Program-made: the position numbers and the translations under genes
NCBI RefSeq assembly: GCF_014205295.1
Contig: NZ_JACHNF010000001.1
Location: 5,146,001 to 5,210,000 of the forward strand
DNA length: 64,000 nt
Source of the DNA: Kribbella solani
GTDB lineage: Bacteria; Actinomycetota; Actinomycetes; Propionibacteriales; Kribbellaceae
Direction of reading: 5' to 3'
Notes under the pieces: generated by a model
What the model saw: the letters and a program-made list of their open reading frames with translations, nothing else
Database searches by the model: none
What the model was told of the DNA's origin: nothing
Part shown: piece after piece, positions 35,556 to 45,366 of the stretch
Layout: every line of letters starts with the position of its first letter
Position numbering within the stretch: the stretch's first letter is position 1

Positions 35556-36071
35556 ATGCCGATCCACGTATTCGTCGACGAAACCAAGTCCCGAGGGTTC
35601 CTGATGGCCGCCGCCCGCTGCCCAGGCGGCAACGTCGCGGTCAACCGTAAGGCGCTGAAGAACCTGCTGCTGCCCAGGCAGGAGCGGTTGCACTTCCGAA
35701 GCGAGAGCAACCGGAGGCGGAAGCAGATTCTGCAGGTCATCGCGGACTTCCACCTGACGGTCGACTTGTACTCGACCGACCTCACCTCACACGAAGCGCG
35801 GCGGCTGTGCCTCGACGCGATCGTCAGAGACAGCGCGGTGTCAGCCGAACGGCTGGTGATTGAACGAGATGACTCGACGTATGAGCACGACCGCCGGCGC
35901 CTGCGTGAGGCGACCCACCGGTTCGGCTGCCATGACACGTTGCGATGGGACGTTCTCGTCGCCAAGGCCGATCCGCTGCTCTGGATCCCGGACGCGGTCG
36001 CGTGGAGCTGGGCCCGTGGCGGCGAGTGGAAGGGGGCCGTCGCGCCGTTCTGCCAGGTCAAGGCCCTCTGA
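35556..36071 (+). CDS. DUF3800-like protein (putative nuclease-fold cargo gene)
   Basis: 171 residues from ATG 35556. It begins HVFVDETKSRGFLMAAARC, with the acidic pair after a first beta strand seen in DUF3800 (RNase H-like) proteins, and ends with DAVAWSWARGGEW, similar to their final A-D-xx-AW motif. Codon use is less strict than that of the neighbours (several CGA, TCA, AGA, ATT). The gene stands alone between two direct repeats, suggesting lateral acquisition. DUF3800 proteins often travel with mobile or defence genes; none is adjacent here. Confidence 0.55.
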   Translation: MPIHVFVDETKSRGFLMAAARCPGGNVAVNRKALKNLLLPRQERLHFRSESNRRRKQILQVIADFHLTVDLYSTDLTSHEARRLCLDAIVRDSAVSAERLVIERDDSTYEHDRRRLREATHRFGCHDTLRWDVLVAKADPLLWIPDAVAWSWARGGEWKGAVAPFCQVKAL

Positions 36072-36079
36072 CAGCGCGA

Positions 36080-36133
36080 GACCCGGCTCGTCCACCGTCC
36101 GGAGGGCTGCCGGGTCCACTTCCGGAAGACTCG
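36080..36133 (+). repeat. Direct repeat copy B flanking the DUF3800-like gene
   Basis: Second copy of the 54-base repeat at 35343-35396, with the same 18-base core at 36086-36103. It starts 8 bases after the DUF3800-like stop codon. Confidence 0.7.
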
Positions 36134-36225
36134 TGTCCTCCGGCAAGATCAACTGTAGCGAGTTCTGCGGGTTTGGGGAGGGGGTTTCGCCATCTGCCCC
36201 TGGATGCCCCTGGATGCCCCGGGGT

Positions 36226-36684
36226 TTACAGGTCGTCGGTTATTCGGGCGAGGGCTGCGCCGGCTTTGAGGACCAGGGTTTGGTCTTCTTCGGGGAGGCG
36301 GCTGAGGAGTTTGGCGAGTTCGTCGGCGGCCTGGCGGCCGGAGGCGGCTACGGTTTCGGCGCCGGTGTCGGTGAGGACCACGGCGGTGGCGCGGCCGTCC
36401 ACGGGGTCTGGTTCGCGGCGGACCAGGCCGGCTTGTTCGAGGGCCGCGACCGTGGTGGTGGCGGTGGGTTGGGAGCACGGTACCCGGAGGGCGATTTCGC
36501 CGATCCGGATCGGTTGCTCGTCGGCGATCAGCATCAGGGCCAGGAACTGCGTCGGGTGCAGGACCGTAGTGGTCCGGCTCCGGCGCAGGTGCCTGACGAT
36601 TCGGTGCATGCTGACCAGTAGTTGCAGGGCCTCCTGCGCCAAGGCGATCACCTCCGTCGGGAGCCGCCATAGTGGCACAGGCAT
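36226..36684 (-). CDS. MarR-family transcriptional regulator
   Basis: 152 residues. The winged helix reads FLALMLIADEQPIRIGEIAL, then SQPTATTTVAALEQAGLVRR and the wing DPVDGRATAVVLTDTG, the hallmark DxR wing. Position 26 bases after (on the minus strand, downstream of) its divergent-free neighbour asnB leaves its target unclear. No ribosome site is seen; TAAAAT lies close upstream of the ATG. Ligand unknown. Confidence 0.88.
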   Translation of the reverse strand: MPVPLWRLPTEVIALAQEALQLLVSMHRIVRHLRRSRTTTVLHPTQFLALMLIADEQPIRIGEIALRVPCSQPTATTTVAALEQAGLVRREPDPVDGRATAVVLTDTGAETVAASGRQAADELAKLLSRLPEEDQTLVLKAGAALARITDDL

Positions 36685-36709
36685 CCAAATTTTACCTATC
36701 GCGGAAGCT

Positions 36710-38548
36710 TCAACCGAGCCGAATCTCTGGGCGATAGAGGTCTATCCAGGTCGCCAGCGACAGCGTCTGTTCCAGGTGCCGGCGTGCCGCGCCATCCGCC
36801 TGCACCGCCTGCTCCTGCACCATTTTCCGGTCGAGCAGCTCGAACACCGGATGCCGATCGGCCAGTAGACCACGCGTCTGCTCCGCAAGCGCGGCCACGT
36901 ACGCCGGGTCCTGCGTCTGCGGGTACGGGGACTTGCGCCGCTGCACCACCGACTCCGGCAGCACGTCCCGCGTCGCTGCCCGCAGCAGGCTCTTCTCGTG
37001 CCCGTCGAATATCTTCAGCGACCACGGCGTGTTGTAGACGTACTCGACCAGCCGGTGGTCGCAGAACGGGACGCGTACCTCCAGCCCGACCGCCATGCTC
37101 ATCCGATCCTTCCGGTCGAGCAGGAGCCGCACCATCCGGGTCAGGTGCAGGTAGCAGATCTTCCGCATCGTGCACTCGTGGTCGGATTCGCCGTCCAGCC
37201 GTTGCACCTCGCCGATCGCTTCGGCGTACCGGTCGTGCAGATGCCCGCGAAGATCGAGCCGCTGCAGTACGTCCGGGCGCAGTACGCTGAACGGCCCGTC
37301 GCCCCGCCGGGACACGGCGTACGCGACCCACGGAAACGTCTGGTGCTGCTGGACCTCGGCGTCGTGGAACCACAGGTACCCGCCGAACACCTCGTCCGCG
37401 GACTCGCCCGACAGCGCGACCGTCGACTGCTCGCGGATCGCCGCGAACAGCAGGTACAGCGAGCAGAACATGTCGCCGCCGAGCGGTGCGTCGTTGGCGC
37501 GGATCACCTTCCGCCGGATGTCCGGATCGGTCAGCACCGCGTTCTCCAGCACGATGTCGGAGTGCTGCGACTGTACGAGGTCGGCGACGTCGTGGACATA
37601 CGGCGTGTCCGGCGTACCGCGGAGCTCGTCCGGCTGGAAGTTCTCTTCCTGGCCGACGAAATCGACCGCGAAACTGCGTACCTTGCGGCCGGCGTCGGCG
37701 AGTTGACCGGCCGCCAGCGCGGTGATGGCGCTCGAATCCAGGCCGCCGGACAGGAGTACGCAGCGTGGAACGTCCGCGACGAGCTGGCGGCGGGTGATGT
37801 CGTCGAGGAGTTCCCGGACGCGCGCGATCGACGTTTCCTGGTCGTCGGTGTGCTGCCGGGTTTCGAGTCGCCAGTACGTACGCCGGTGCAGGCCGGCGCG
37901 ATCGACGGTGACGACGGTGCCGGGCTCGACTTCGGACATCCCTGCCCACAAGGACTTTCCGGGAGTTTTTGTTGCCGTCAGCAACTCTTGGAAACCGTTG
38001 GCCTCGACAACGGCCGGTACGGACGGGTTCGCGAGGATCGCCTTCGGTTCGGAGCCGAAGAGTACGCCGTCGGTGGTCGGGTAGTAGAAGAACGGTTTGA
38101 TGCCCATCCGGTCGCGGACCATCACCAGGGTCTCGATCCGCGGATCCCAGATCGCGAGCGCGTACATGCCGTTCAGGCGTTCGGCGAAGGACGTACCCCA
38201 TTCGGCGTACGCGCGGAGCACGACCTCGGTGTCGGAATCGGTCCGGAACGGATGCCCGCGGCGGCGCAGCTCGTCGCGCAGCTCGGTGAAGTTGTAGACC
38301 TCACCGCTGTAGACCATTCCGAGCGTGACCGTCCGCCCGTCGTGCGCGACCTCGGTCGTCATCGGCTGCTCGCCGCCGGCCAGGTCGATGACCGCGAGCC
38401 GGCGATGACCGAGGGCCACGTGCGGCGCGTACCAGGTGCCGTCGGCGTCCGGCCCGCGACACGACATCGTCGCGGTCATCGCGTCGACGGTGCCCTGTTC
38501 CGCGCCGAGATCCTGCCGGTACGCCACCCACCCGGTGATGCCACACAT
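36710..38548 (-). CDS. asnB: Glutamine-hydrolysing asparagine synthase (AsnB type)
   Basis: I start at ATG 38548, because removal of Met exposes Cys2 (MCGITGWVAY), the glutaminase nucleophile; GAGAGGAGC precedes it. 612 residues. The N-terminal amidotransferase has RGPDADGTW and GEVYNF; the synthetase has the pyrophosphate loop LSGGLDSSAI and SGESADEVFGGYLW. It makes asparagine, or amidates a pathway intermediate, from aspartate and glutamine with ATP. A long inverted repeat lies just upstream. Confidence 0.92.
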   Translation of the reverse strand: MCGITGWVAYRQDLGAEQGTVDAMTATMSCRGPDADGTWYAPHVALGHRRLAVIDLAGGEQPMTTEVAHDGRTVTLGMVYSGEVYNFTELRDELRRRGHPFRTDSDTEVVLRAYAEWGTSFAERLNGMYALAIWDPRIETLVMVRDRMGIKPFFYYPTTDGVLFGSEPKAILANPSVPAVVEANGFQELLTATKTPGKSLWAGMSEVEPGTVVTVDRAGLHRRTYWRLETRQHTDDQETSIARVRELLDDITRRQLVADVPRCVLLSGGLDSSAITALAAGQLADAGRKVRSFAVDFVGQEENFQPDELRGTPDTPYVHDVADLVQSQHSDIVLENAVLTDPDIRRKVIRANDAPLGGDMFCSLYLLFAAIREQSTVALSGESADEVFGGYLWFHDAEVQQHQTFPWVAYAVSRRGDGPFSVLRPDVLQRLDLRGHLHDRYAEAIGEVQRLDGESDHECTMRKICYLHLTRMVRLLLDRKDRMSMAVGLEVRVPFCDHRLVEYVYNTPWSLKIFDGHEKSLLRAATRDVLPESVVQRRKSPYPQTQDPAYVAALAEQTRGLLADRHPVFELLDRKMVQEQAVQADGAARRHLEQTLSLATWIDLYRPEIRLG

Positions 38549-38563
38549 CAGGGTTGCTCCTCT

Positions 38564-38598
38564 CGCGAGATACATTCCACTCCAATGTATTTCTCGCG
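38564..38598. promoter_or_regulatory. Inverted repeat upstream of asnB
   Basis: CGCGAGATACATT (38564-38576) and AATGTATTTCTCGCG (38584-38598) pair over 13 bases, with a 2-base bulge and a 7-base spacer. It ends 16 bases from the asnB start codon, overlapping the place where a promoter or leader would be. It is an operator or a leader hairpin. Confidence 0.55.
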
Positions 38599-38635
38599 GT
38601 GAGTGACGCAACCTGTCGTTTCCGTGACCAATGTC

Positions 38636-39094
38636 TCAGAGGTGTTCGGCGACCACTCCCAGGGCGAAGGCGAGTCCGGCGAGGCCGAGCATCACCGATG
38701 CCAGTACAACCAGCCGGCGCTGCAGTACCGGAAGTTCAGCCGCCGTCGCGAACACCCGTTGCGGCCAGTGCCGCCACGACACGTACCAGAAGATCCCGCT
38801 CGCCGCGATCAGCAGCAATCCTTTGACCGCATGAATCCACCAGCCGCGGTGATCGATCAGAAGCATCCCCAGTCCGGTGACCGCGATCGCCGCGATCAGA
38901 CCGATCACCTTCCATCGATTCCCTGACGCAATCACCGCGACCAGCGCCTCCCGCCCGCCCTGATCCGCCCCGAAATACCTCTTCACCTTCGGCTGCACCA
39001 CGAACAACGAGTACGCCATCCCCCCAACCCAAGCCGCCCCCAACCCCGCATGCACCACCGCCAGAACCACCACCACTCCGCTCACCCCTCGCAC
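38636..39094 (-). CDS. Small integral membrane protein, four helices
   Basis: About 152 residues with four hydrophobic segments: VVVVLAVVHAGLGAAWVGG, VIGLIAAIAVTGLGMLL, VKGLLLIAASGIFWYVSW and LVVLASVMLGLAGLAFALG. The His in helix 1 followed by GAAWVGG resembles CopD-type membrane proteins. The start is uncertain: GTG 39094 or the GTG 12 bases downstream. Function unknown. Confidence 0.65.
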   Translation of the reverse strand: MRGVSGVVVVLAVVHAGLGAAWVGGMAYSLFVVQPKVKRYFGADQGGREALVAVIASGNRWKVIGLIAAIAVTGLGMLLIDHRGWWIHAVKGLLLIAASGIFWYVSWRHWPQRVFATAAELPVLQRRLVVLASVMLGLAGLAFALGVVAEHL

Positions 39095-39128
39095 ACTAAG
39101 CGCCCACTGGCCTTCTGAGTGAATGGGT

Positions 39129-39157
39129 AGGCCCCGGGAGGGAGGCTCCCGGGGCCT
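39129..39157 (-). terminator. Hairpin terminator after acs
   Basis: AGGCCCCGGGAG and CTCCCGGGGCCT form perfect 12-base arms with a 5-base loop, 20 bases past the acs stop. The T-run is weak. The perfect 13-base palindrome GCAACTCAGTTGC sits between it and the stop codon. Confidence 0.7.
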
Positions 39158-39176
39158 GGGGCAACTCAGTTGCAGG

Positions 39177-41156
<1,980 letters not shown>

Positions 41157-41448
41157 GTCGACGACTCCCTCATCGCTTGACTACTACTGGCGCGGCGGCA
41201 GCGCCTAGTTACTGTTGTATCAACGTCAACCCCGTACGCGGAACTGCCGTATCACCCAGACGGTTCGTTTTTGCGCCGAAAGGTCCGATTCCGGGCCTGA
41301 CGGCGCAGTTCGGCGGCCCCAGTGGCCCAGACGGCCACCTGGTTGGCCGCTCAGTCAGCTAGCCCGTTGACTGCTCAGTCAGCAACCACGTTGGCTGAGG
41401 ATTCAGGTACGACGGAACCAAGCGGGCCGCCCGTGCATCGGAGTTGAC
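41157..41448. other. Long intergenic region upstream of acs with tandem repeat
   Basis: 292 bases without a recognisable gene. On the minus strand TTGACG followed after 16 bases by TAGGCG could be the acs promoter. GCTCAGTCAGC occurs twice, 24 bases apart (41349-41359 and 41373-41383), on the side towards the small protein gene. Confidence 0.4.
41349..41383 (+). repeat. Tandem 11-base direct repeats
   Basis: GCTCAGTCAGC at 41349-41359 and 41373-41383. Two helical turns plus a few bases separate them, compatible with a two-site regulator binding region. Confidence 0.4.
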
Positions 41449-41601
41449 GTGAACCCGACGCAGCCGACCACGCCGCCGCAGCCGCCCGTGAGCAATGAGC
41501 GGCGCAGGATCTCCCGCGCCGCGCGCCGCCGGGTGCACGCGCGTGAACTGCGGGTACGCCGGACGCAGAAGGATGCCCGCGCCCAGCTCCCGGTGTGGTG
41601 A
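41449..41601 (+). CDS. Small basic protein, 50 residues
   Basis: GTG start with GGAG five bases upstream, ending at TGA 41601. The peptide begins MNPTQPTTPPQPPVSNERRR and continues with an Arg-rich helix (SRAARRRVHARELRVRRTQ). Nearly every third codon position is G or C, as in real genes of this DNA, and a hairpin terminator follows 16 bases after the stop. No known family; the basic helix suggests nucleic-acid or membrane binding. Confidence 0.55.
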   Translation: MNPTQPTTPPQPPVSNERRRISRAARRRVHARELRVRRTQKDARAQLPVW

Positions 41602-41617
41602 TGATCGCAGTGTCGTA

Positions 41618-41644
41618 GGCGGTCCGATGTGGTATCGGACCGCC
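41618..41644 (+). terminator. Hairpin terminator after the small basic protein gene
   Basis: GGCGGTCCGAT and ATCGGACCGCC form perfect 11-base arms around a 5-base loop. No T-run follows, as is common in actinomycetes. It may serve the convergent MarR gene too. Confidence 0.75.
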
Positions 41645-41705
41645 GGTAATAGGTCCTACCCCTGATGGATCGGCCGTTGGTGGGCCGATCGTTCCTGGTG
41701 GCCGG

Positions 41706-42146
41706 CTATTCCTGGTGGTACGTGCGGAGCTTGCCGAGGATCGTGGTCAGCCGGGCACGGTCGGTAGCTGACAGCGGCGCGAAGATCTCCTCCTGCGCCT
41801 TGCCGATCAGTGTCGACAGCTTCTTGTACTGCCGCTTGCCGGCCGTGGTGATCGTGATGATGTTGCGCCGCCCGTCCGCCGGATCGGGGCTGCGCTCGAC
41901 GTACCCGTCGGCTTCCAGCTCGTTGAGCGCGGCAACAACATCGCTCCGGTCGATCGAACTCCGCCGGCCGAGCGTCGCCTGACTCGCCGGGCCGAACTCC
42001 ACCAGCGTCGCAAGCAACCGGAAGTGGTACGCCCGCGCACCCCCGGCGGCGAACGACTCGGTGACGATCCGCTGCGCATGCGCGGCGTTCTGGGTCAGCA
42101 ACCAGCTCGGCAACTGGGTCAGGGCTGTCGGGGTCTGCTCGTCCAC
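41706..42146 (-). CDS. MarR-family transcriptional regulator
   Basis: 146 residues from GTG. Winged helix: YHFRLLATLVEFGPASQATL, SSIDRSDVVAALNELEADGYV, and the wing SPDPADGRRNIITIT. It is preceded by TAGACT six bases before the GTG, so probably a leaderless gene. It lies next to an HxlR regulator but separated by 122 bases. Target unknown. Confidence 0.9.
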   Translation of the reverse strand: MDEQTPTALTQLPSWLLTQNAAHAQRIVTESFAAGGARAYHFRLLATLVEFGPASQATLGRRSSIDRSDVVAALNELEADGYVERSPDPADGRRNIITITTAGKRQYKKLSTLIGKAQEEIFAPLSATDRARLTTILGKLRTYHQE

Positions 42147-42152
42147 CCGCGC

Positions 42153-42158
42153 AGTCTA
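42153..42158 (-). promoter_or_regulatory. -10 hexamer TAGACT for a leaderless MarR gene
   Basis: On the minus strand TAGACT is followed by 6 bases and the GTG at 42146; there is no ribosome site. Confidence 0.5.
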
Positions 42159-42268
42159 TGCGCTGACAGGTCCGCGAACCTGCACGTAGCTCCGCCCGCG
42201 CGGACCATTGACCACACTGGACTGTTGCCGAACCGCCTCAGTTGCCCGAACCGTAGCGTTGGCCGGAC

Positions 42269-42622
42269 CTACGATTCGCGGGCGTCGAGCAGATCGTCCC
42301 AGTGGTTCTCGGCCCAGGTGCAGAGGTGCTCGAGCGGTTCCAGCAGGGCGCGGCCCAGGTCGGTGAGCTCGTACGTGACCCGCCGGCTCGGTTTGGTGGA
42401 CGCGGTTCGGCGGACGAATCCGTCTCGCTCCAAGGCACGCAGCGACTGGGTCAGTACCTTCGGGCTGATCCGGGCCAGCGGAATCCGGAGCTCCGAGTAC
42501 CGCCGGGGTCCGTCCGCCAGGCAGCGCAGCACCATCCCCGCCCACTTGTCGCCGCCGACCCGGAACGGCAGCAGCGACGACGGGCAGATCTCCTCGAACA
42601 TGTCCGCTCGGAGCGCCTCCAT
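42269..42622 (-). CDS. HxlR-family transcriptional regulator
   Basis: 117 residues from ATG 42622 (MEALRADMFEEICPSSLLP). The HxlR winged helix is complete: GGDKWAGMVLRCLADGPRRYSELR has the Lys-Trp pair, followed by ISPKVLTQSLRALERDGFV and the wing YELTDLGRALLEPL. It is divergent from the NAD(P)-binding protein gene 72 bases away, a common pairing of HxlR sensors with quinone or NmrA-like reductases. Confidence 0.9.
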   Translation of the reverse strand: MEALRADMFEEICPSSLLPFRVGGDKWAGMVLRCLADGPRRYSELRIPLARISPKVLTQSLRALERDGFVRRTASTKPSRRVTYELTDLGRALLEPLEHLCTWAENHWDDLLDARES

Positions 42623-42694
42623 GCTCACCAAGGTATCCAATCGGTAACCAGGTCGCCTTCTACGGTCGCCGTACCCATTTCGGAGGAGGTTGCG

Positions 42695-43393
42695 GTGAGC
42701 AAGATTCTGGTGATCGGAGCCCGCGGACGAGCCGCCCGCGCGGCAATCACCGAGGCGACAGAACGCGGTCACGACGTACTAGGCGTCGCACGCACGCCGG
42801 ACACGCCGGCCGCCGGCGCTGCGAGCGGTGCGGGCGTCGGTGATCCGGATGTCGGTGGTGCGGGCGTCGGTGCTGCAGGTGCGGCGGGTGTCGGCGGGGG
42901 TGGGGTGGTCGTGGGGGATGTGACCGATGCGGCGCGGGTTGCCGAGTTGGCGCGGGGGCGGGATGCGGTGGTCGCGGCGGTGTACGACGGGGGCAGCGAC
43001 CCGTCGGCGTTCTTCCCGGCCGCGGCGCGGGCGCTGGTCGACGGTTTGACGAAGGCGGGCGTGAACCGCCTGGTCTGGGTCGGGCTCGCGTCGATCCTGC
43101 CGACCGCCGACGGTACGTTGCTGATGGACACCGACGGGTACCCACGCGAGTACCGCTCGTTCTTCCTCGCCCACCAGGCCGCCCTCGACGTCTTCGCGGC
43201 ATCGACCCTGGACTGGGTTTCGATCGCCCCGACCGGCGATTTCGACCACGCCGACCCGGCCCGCAGGGGCGGCTACCGCGTTGCCCCCGGCAACGCCGAG
43301 GACCTCATCTCGTACGCCGACCTGGCGGTTGCCCTGATCGACGAAGTGGACCACCCTGCCCACCACCGTACGGCGATCGGCGTAGTGGTCTAG
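42695..43393 (+). CDS. NmrA-like NAD(P)-binding protein with glycine-rich insertion
   Basis: 232 residues from GTG with a perfect CGGAGGAGGT ribosome site. The N-terminal loop KILVIGARGRAARAAITEA is the NAD(P) site, and LVWVGLASILP is a later conserved strand. Between strands 2 and 3 (about residues 33-68) lies a low-complexity run of Gly, Ala and Val not expected in this fold. It probably reduces a small molecule or acts as redox sensor under control of the divergent HxlR. Confidence 0.8.
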   Translation: MSKILVIGARGRAARAAITEATERGHDVLGVARTPDTPAAGAASGAGVGDPDVGGAGVGAAGAAGVGGGGVVVGDVTDAARVAELARGRDAVVAAVYDGGSDPSAFFPAAARALVDGLTKAGVNRLVWVGLASILPTADGTLLMDTDGYPREYRSFFLAHQAALDVFAASTLDWVSIAPTGDFDHADPARRGGYRVAPGNAEDLISYADLAVALIDEVDHPAHHRTAIGVVV

Positions 43394-43425
43394 CCGACCT
43401 CCTCGCCCCGGCCGCGCCGGAACGA

Positions 43426-43431
43426 TAGGTT
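43426..43431 (+). promoter_or_regulatory. -10 hexamer TAGGTT for a leaderless SIS gene
   Basis: TAGGTT ends 6 bases before the ATG at 43438. Identical in sequence and spacing to the signal before pseH. Confidence 0.5.
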
Positions 43432-43437
43432 CGACGC

Positions 43438-44112
43438 ATGGCCGGGGCCGAGGAGTACTTGAACAAGGCGCTGGCGGTCGCGCACCAGGCCGCCGAAACC
43501 CAACTCGAACCGATCCGCACCGCCGCCGCCCTGATCGCCGGCGCGCTGTCGGCCGGACATCAGTTCTGGGTCTTCGGTACGGGTCACAGCCACGCGCTCG
43601 CCGAAGAACTGTACGGCCGGGCGGGCGGCCTGGCCGACGTACGCGCGATCCTCGAACCCGGCCTGATGCTCCACGAAGGACTGCAGAAAAGCTCTCTGCT
43701 GGAACGCCTACCCGGTTTGGCCGCGGTGCTGCTGGAAGTCAACCCGCTGGCCGCCGGTGACGTCGTACTGATCGCATCGAACTCCGGGCGCAACGCCGTA
43801 CCCGTCGAATTCGCCCTCGGCGCCCGCGAACGCGGCGTCAAGGTCATCGCGCTCACCTCGATCGCCCATTCCACCGCGGTAACCTCCCGCGCCCCGAACG
43901 GCCAACGCCTCTTCGAAACCGCCGACGTGGTGATAGACAACTGCGGCGTCGCCGGCGACGCCCTGATCCAAGTCCCCCATACCACCGAACCCACCGGCCC
44001 CACGTCGACCATGATCGGCGCCCTCCTCCTCCAGGCCCTGACCGTAGAACTCGTCACCCTCCTAACCGCCGAAGGCAATCCCCCAAACATCCTCCGCAGC
44101 CTGAACGTCTAG
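43438..44112 (+). CDS. SIS-domain sugar isomerase/deacetylase-like protein (UPF0309 type)
   Basis: 224 residues forming one SIS phosphosugar-binding domain: HQFWVFGTGHSHALAEELYG at the start, LIASNSGRNAVPVEFALGAR with the Ser-rich phosphate loop, and TSTMIGALLLQALTVEL. Relatives act on or sense amino-sugar phosphates. The convergent GntR/UTRA regulator next to it belongs to a class that senses sugar phosphates, so the two may be functionally linked. Confidence 0.85.
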   Translation: MAGAEEYLNKALAVAHQAAETQLEPIRTAAALIAGALSAGHQFWVFGTGHSHALAEELYGRAGGLADVRAILEPGLMLHEGLQKSSLLERLPGLAAVLLEVNPLAAGDVVLIASNSGRNAVPVEFALGARERGVKVIALTSIAHSTAVTSRAPNGQRLFETADVVIDNCGVAGDALIQVPHTTEPTGPTSTMIGALLLQALTVELVTLLTAEGNPPNILRSLNV

Positions 44113-44143
44113 CCCAACCAACCGCGCCGACCGCGATGACGGG

Positions 44144-44215
44144 GCAAACCCTCCGGTTGAGGGGTCATCCCCGCAGGTGCGGGGTTGCCCCTTCGAATTC
44201 CCAGGGGGCAACCCT
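44144..44215. repeat. Dispersed hairpin repeat, copy 1
   Basis: About 72 bases, homologous to 56004-56074. The core is GGGTTGCCCCT (44182-44192) pairing with AGGGGGCAACCC (44203-44214) with one bulged base. It lies between convergent genes and could act as a two-way terminator. Confidence 0.75.
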
Positions 44216-44349
44216 GCATCCGAACGGGCAGGCCCGATGGATGCTGGGCGGTTCTTTGGCGCAAGGCAGGCGCGTGGTGCTGGAAGGCCATCACCACAAT
44301 CAACTCACCAACACACACCCAGCTCAGCAGCGGAGTACGCGAGGGAGTA

Positions 44350-45108
44350 CTACGTAGCGCGGTACGCGACGGTGATGTCGTAGCGGTCTGAGCGGTAGAT
44401 GGATCGGCCGAACTCGATTACCTGGTCGGTTGCGGTGCGGGGTGCTGAGGTGATGATCAGGCAGGGGGTGGTGTTGTCGATTTCGAGGAGTTCGGCGTCG
44501 CCTGGTTCGGGTGGGGCGGCGACGATGGAGGCGGAGACCATGCCGAGCTGGACGCCGTAGCGGGTGGCGAGTTCGGTGTAGAGGGACTTCTCGGTGAAGT
44601 CGATGTCGTCCAGGCCGGGGTAGCGGTGCAGGGAGAGGGCGGTGCGTTCGATCGCCATCGGGCTGCCGTCGGCGGTGCGGAGGCGGTCCAGGTGCAGGAC
44701 CGGCGTACCGATCGGTTCCTCGAGTTCGCGGGCGAGGTCCTCGTCGGCGGCGCCGACGCGGTGTTCGAGGACCTTGGCGCCGGGGGTGATGCCGCGGTTG
44801 ACCATGTCCTGGGTGAAGGAGGAGGCGAGCATCCGGGACGGGCGTGGTTCGGCGACGAAGGTGCCGCCGCCGGGGCGCCGGGCGGCCAGGCCTTCGGCGA
44901 CGACGCGGTCGACTTCCTGGCGGACGGTCATCCGGGCGACGCCGAAGCGTTCGGCCAGGACGCGTTCGGACGGCAGCACGGTACCGACGGCCAGCGAGCG
45001 GGTGAGATTCTCCAGAATCTCGCGAATCTGGTCACCCTTCGGGCGATCGGTCCGCAGCTCGGTGGGGAGCTCGGCGAGGTCGCCTGGGTTGTTCCGTGGG
45101 CGGGCCAT
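44350..45108 (-). CDS. GntR-family regulator with UTRA domain
   Basis: 252 residues from ATG 45108; longer in-frame starts have no support. GntR winged helix at the N terminus (DQIREILENLTRSLAVGTVLP, RFGVARMTVRQEVDRVVAEG, RRPGGGTFVAEP), then a UTRA ligand domain (about 90-245) like those of DasR and NagR, which sense amino-sugar phosphates. It is probably autoregulated; the SIS-domain gene on the other side of the repeat is a candidate target. Confidence 0.9.
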   Translation of the reverse strand: MARPRNNPGDLAELPTELRTDRPKGDQIREILENLTRSLAVGTVLPSERVLAERFGVARMTVRQEVDRVVAEGLAARRPGGGTFVAEPRPSRMLASSFTQDMVNRGITPGAKVLEHRVGAADEDLARELEEPIGTPVLHLDRLRTADGSPMAIERTALSLHRYPGLDDIDFTEKSLYTELATRYGVQLGMVSASIVAAPPEPGDAELLEIDNTTPCLIITSAPRTATDQVIEFGRSIYRSDRYDITVAYRAT

Positions 45109-45353
45109 GAGGTCAGTATCCCTGGGAATCTGCCCGGCAAACCGGTTGCCGGGGACGCGGGCCGCGGCAAGTCGTACCGCGCAGGCTGTCCGTGACCACG
45201 TCGTCCCGAACCACCTTGTCAGCCCGACTGTAACGTCCAGTGCCACCTCACGGCCAGTGACGATCCACAGGGCCCCGAACACGCCTCCGCACCTAAGTCA
45301 GAACAAGACTCGGCACGACGCTCAGCGCAATCTCAGCCGGTGCCGGCCGGGGG

Positions 45354-45359
45354 TAGTTT
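45354..45359 (+). promoter_or_regulatory. -10 hexamer TAGTTT for a leaderless start
   Basis: TAGTTT ends 7 bases before the ATG at 45367; no ribosome site is present. It decides against the upstream in-frame start at 45340. Confidence 0.5.
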
Positions 45360-45366
45360 GGACGCT

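Noticed and set aside
36196..36222. CCCCTGGATG tandem repeat after the MarR gene
   Set aside because: Two short copies plus a CCCCGGGG palindrome; could be part of a terminator but arms are too poor to call.
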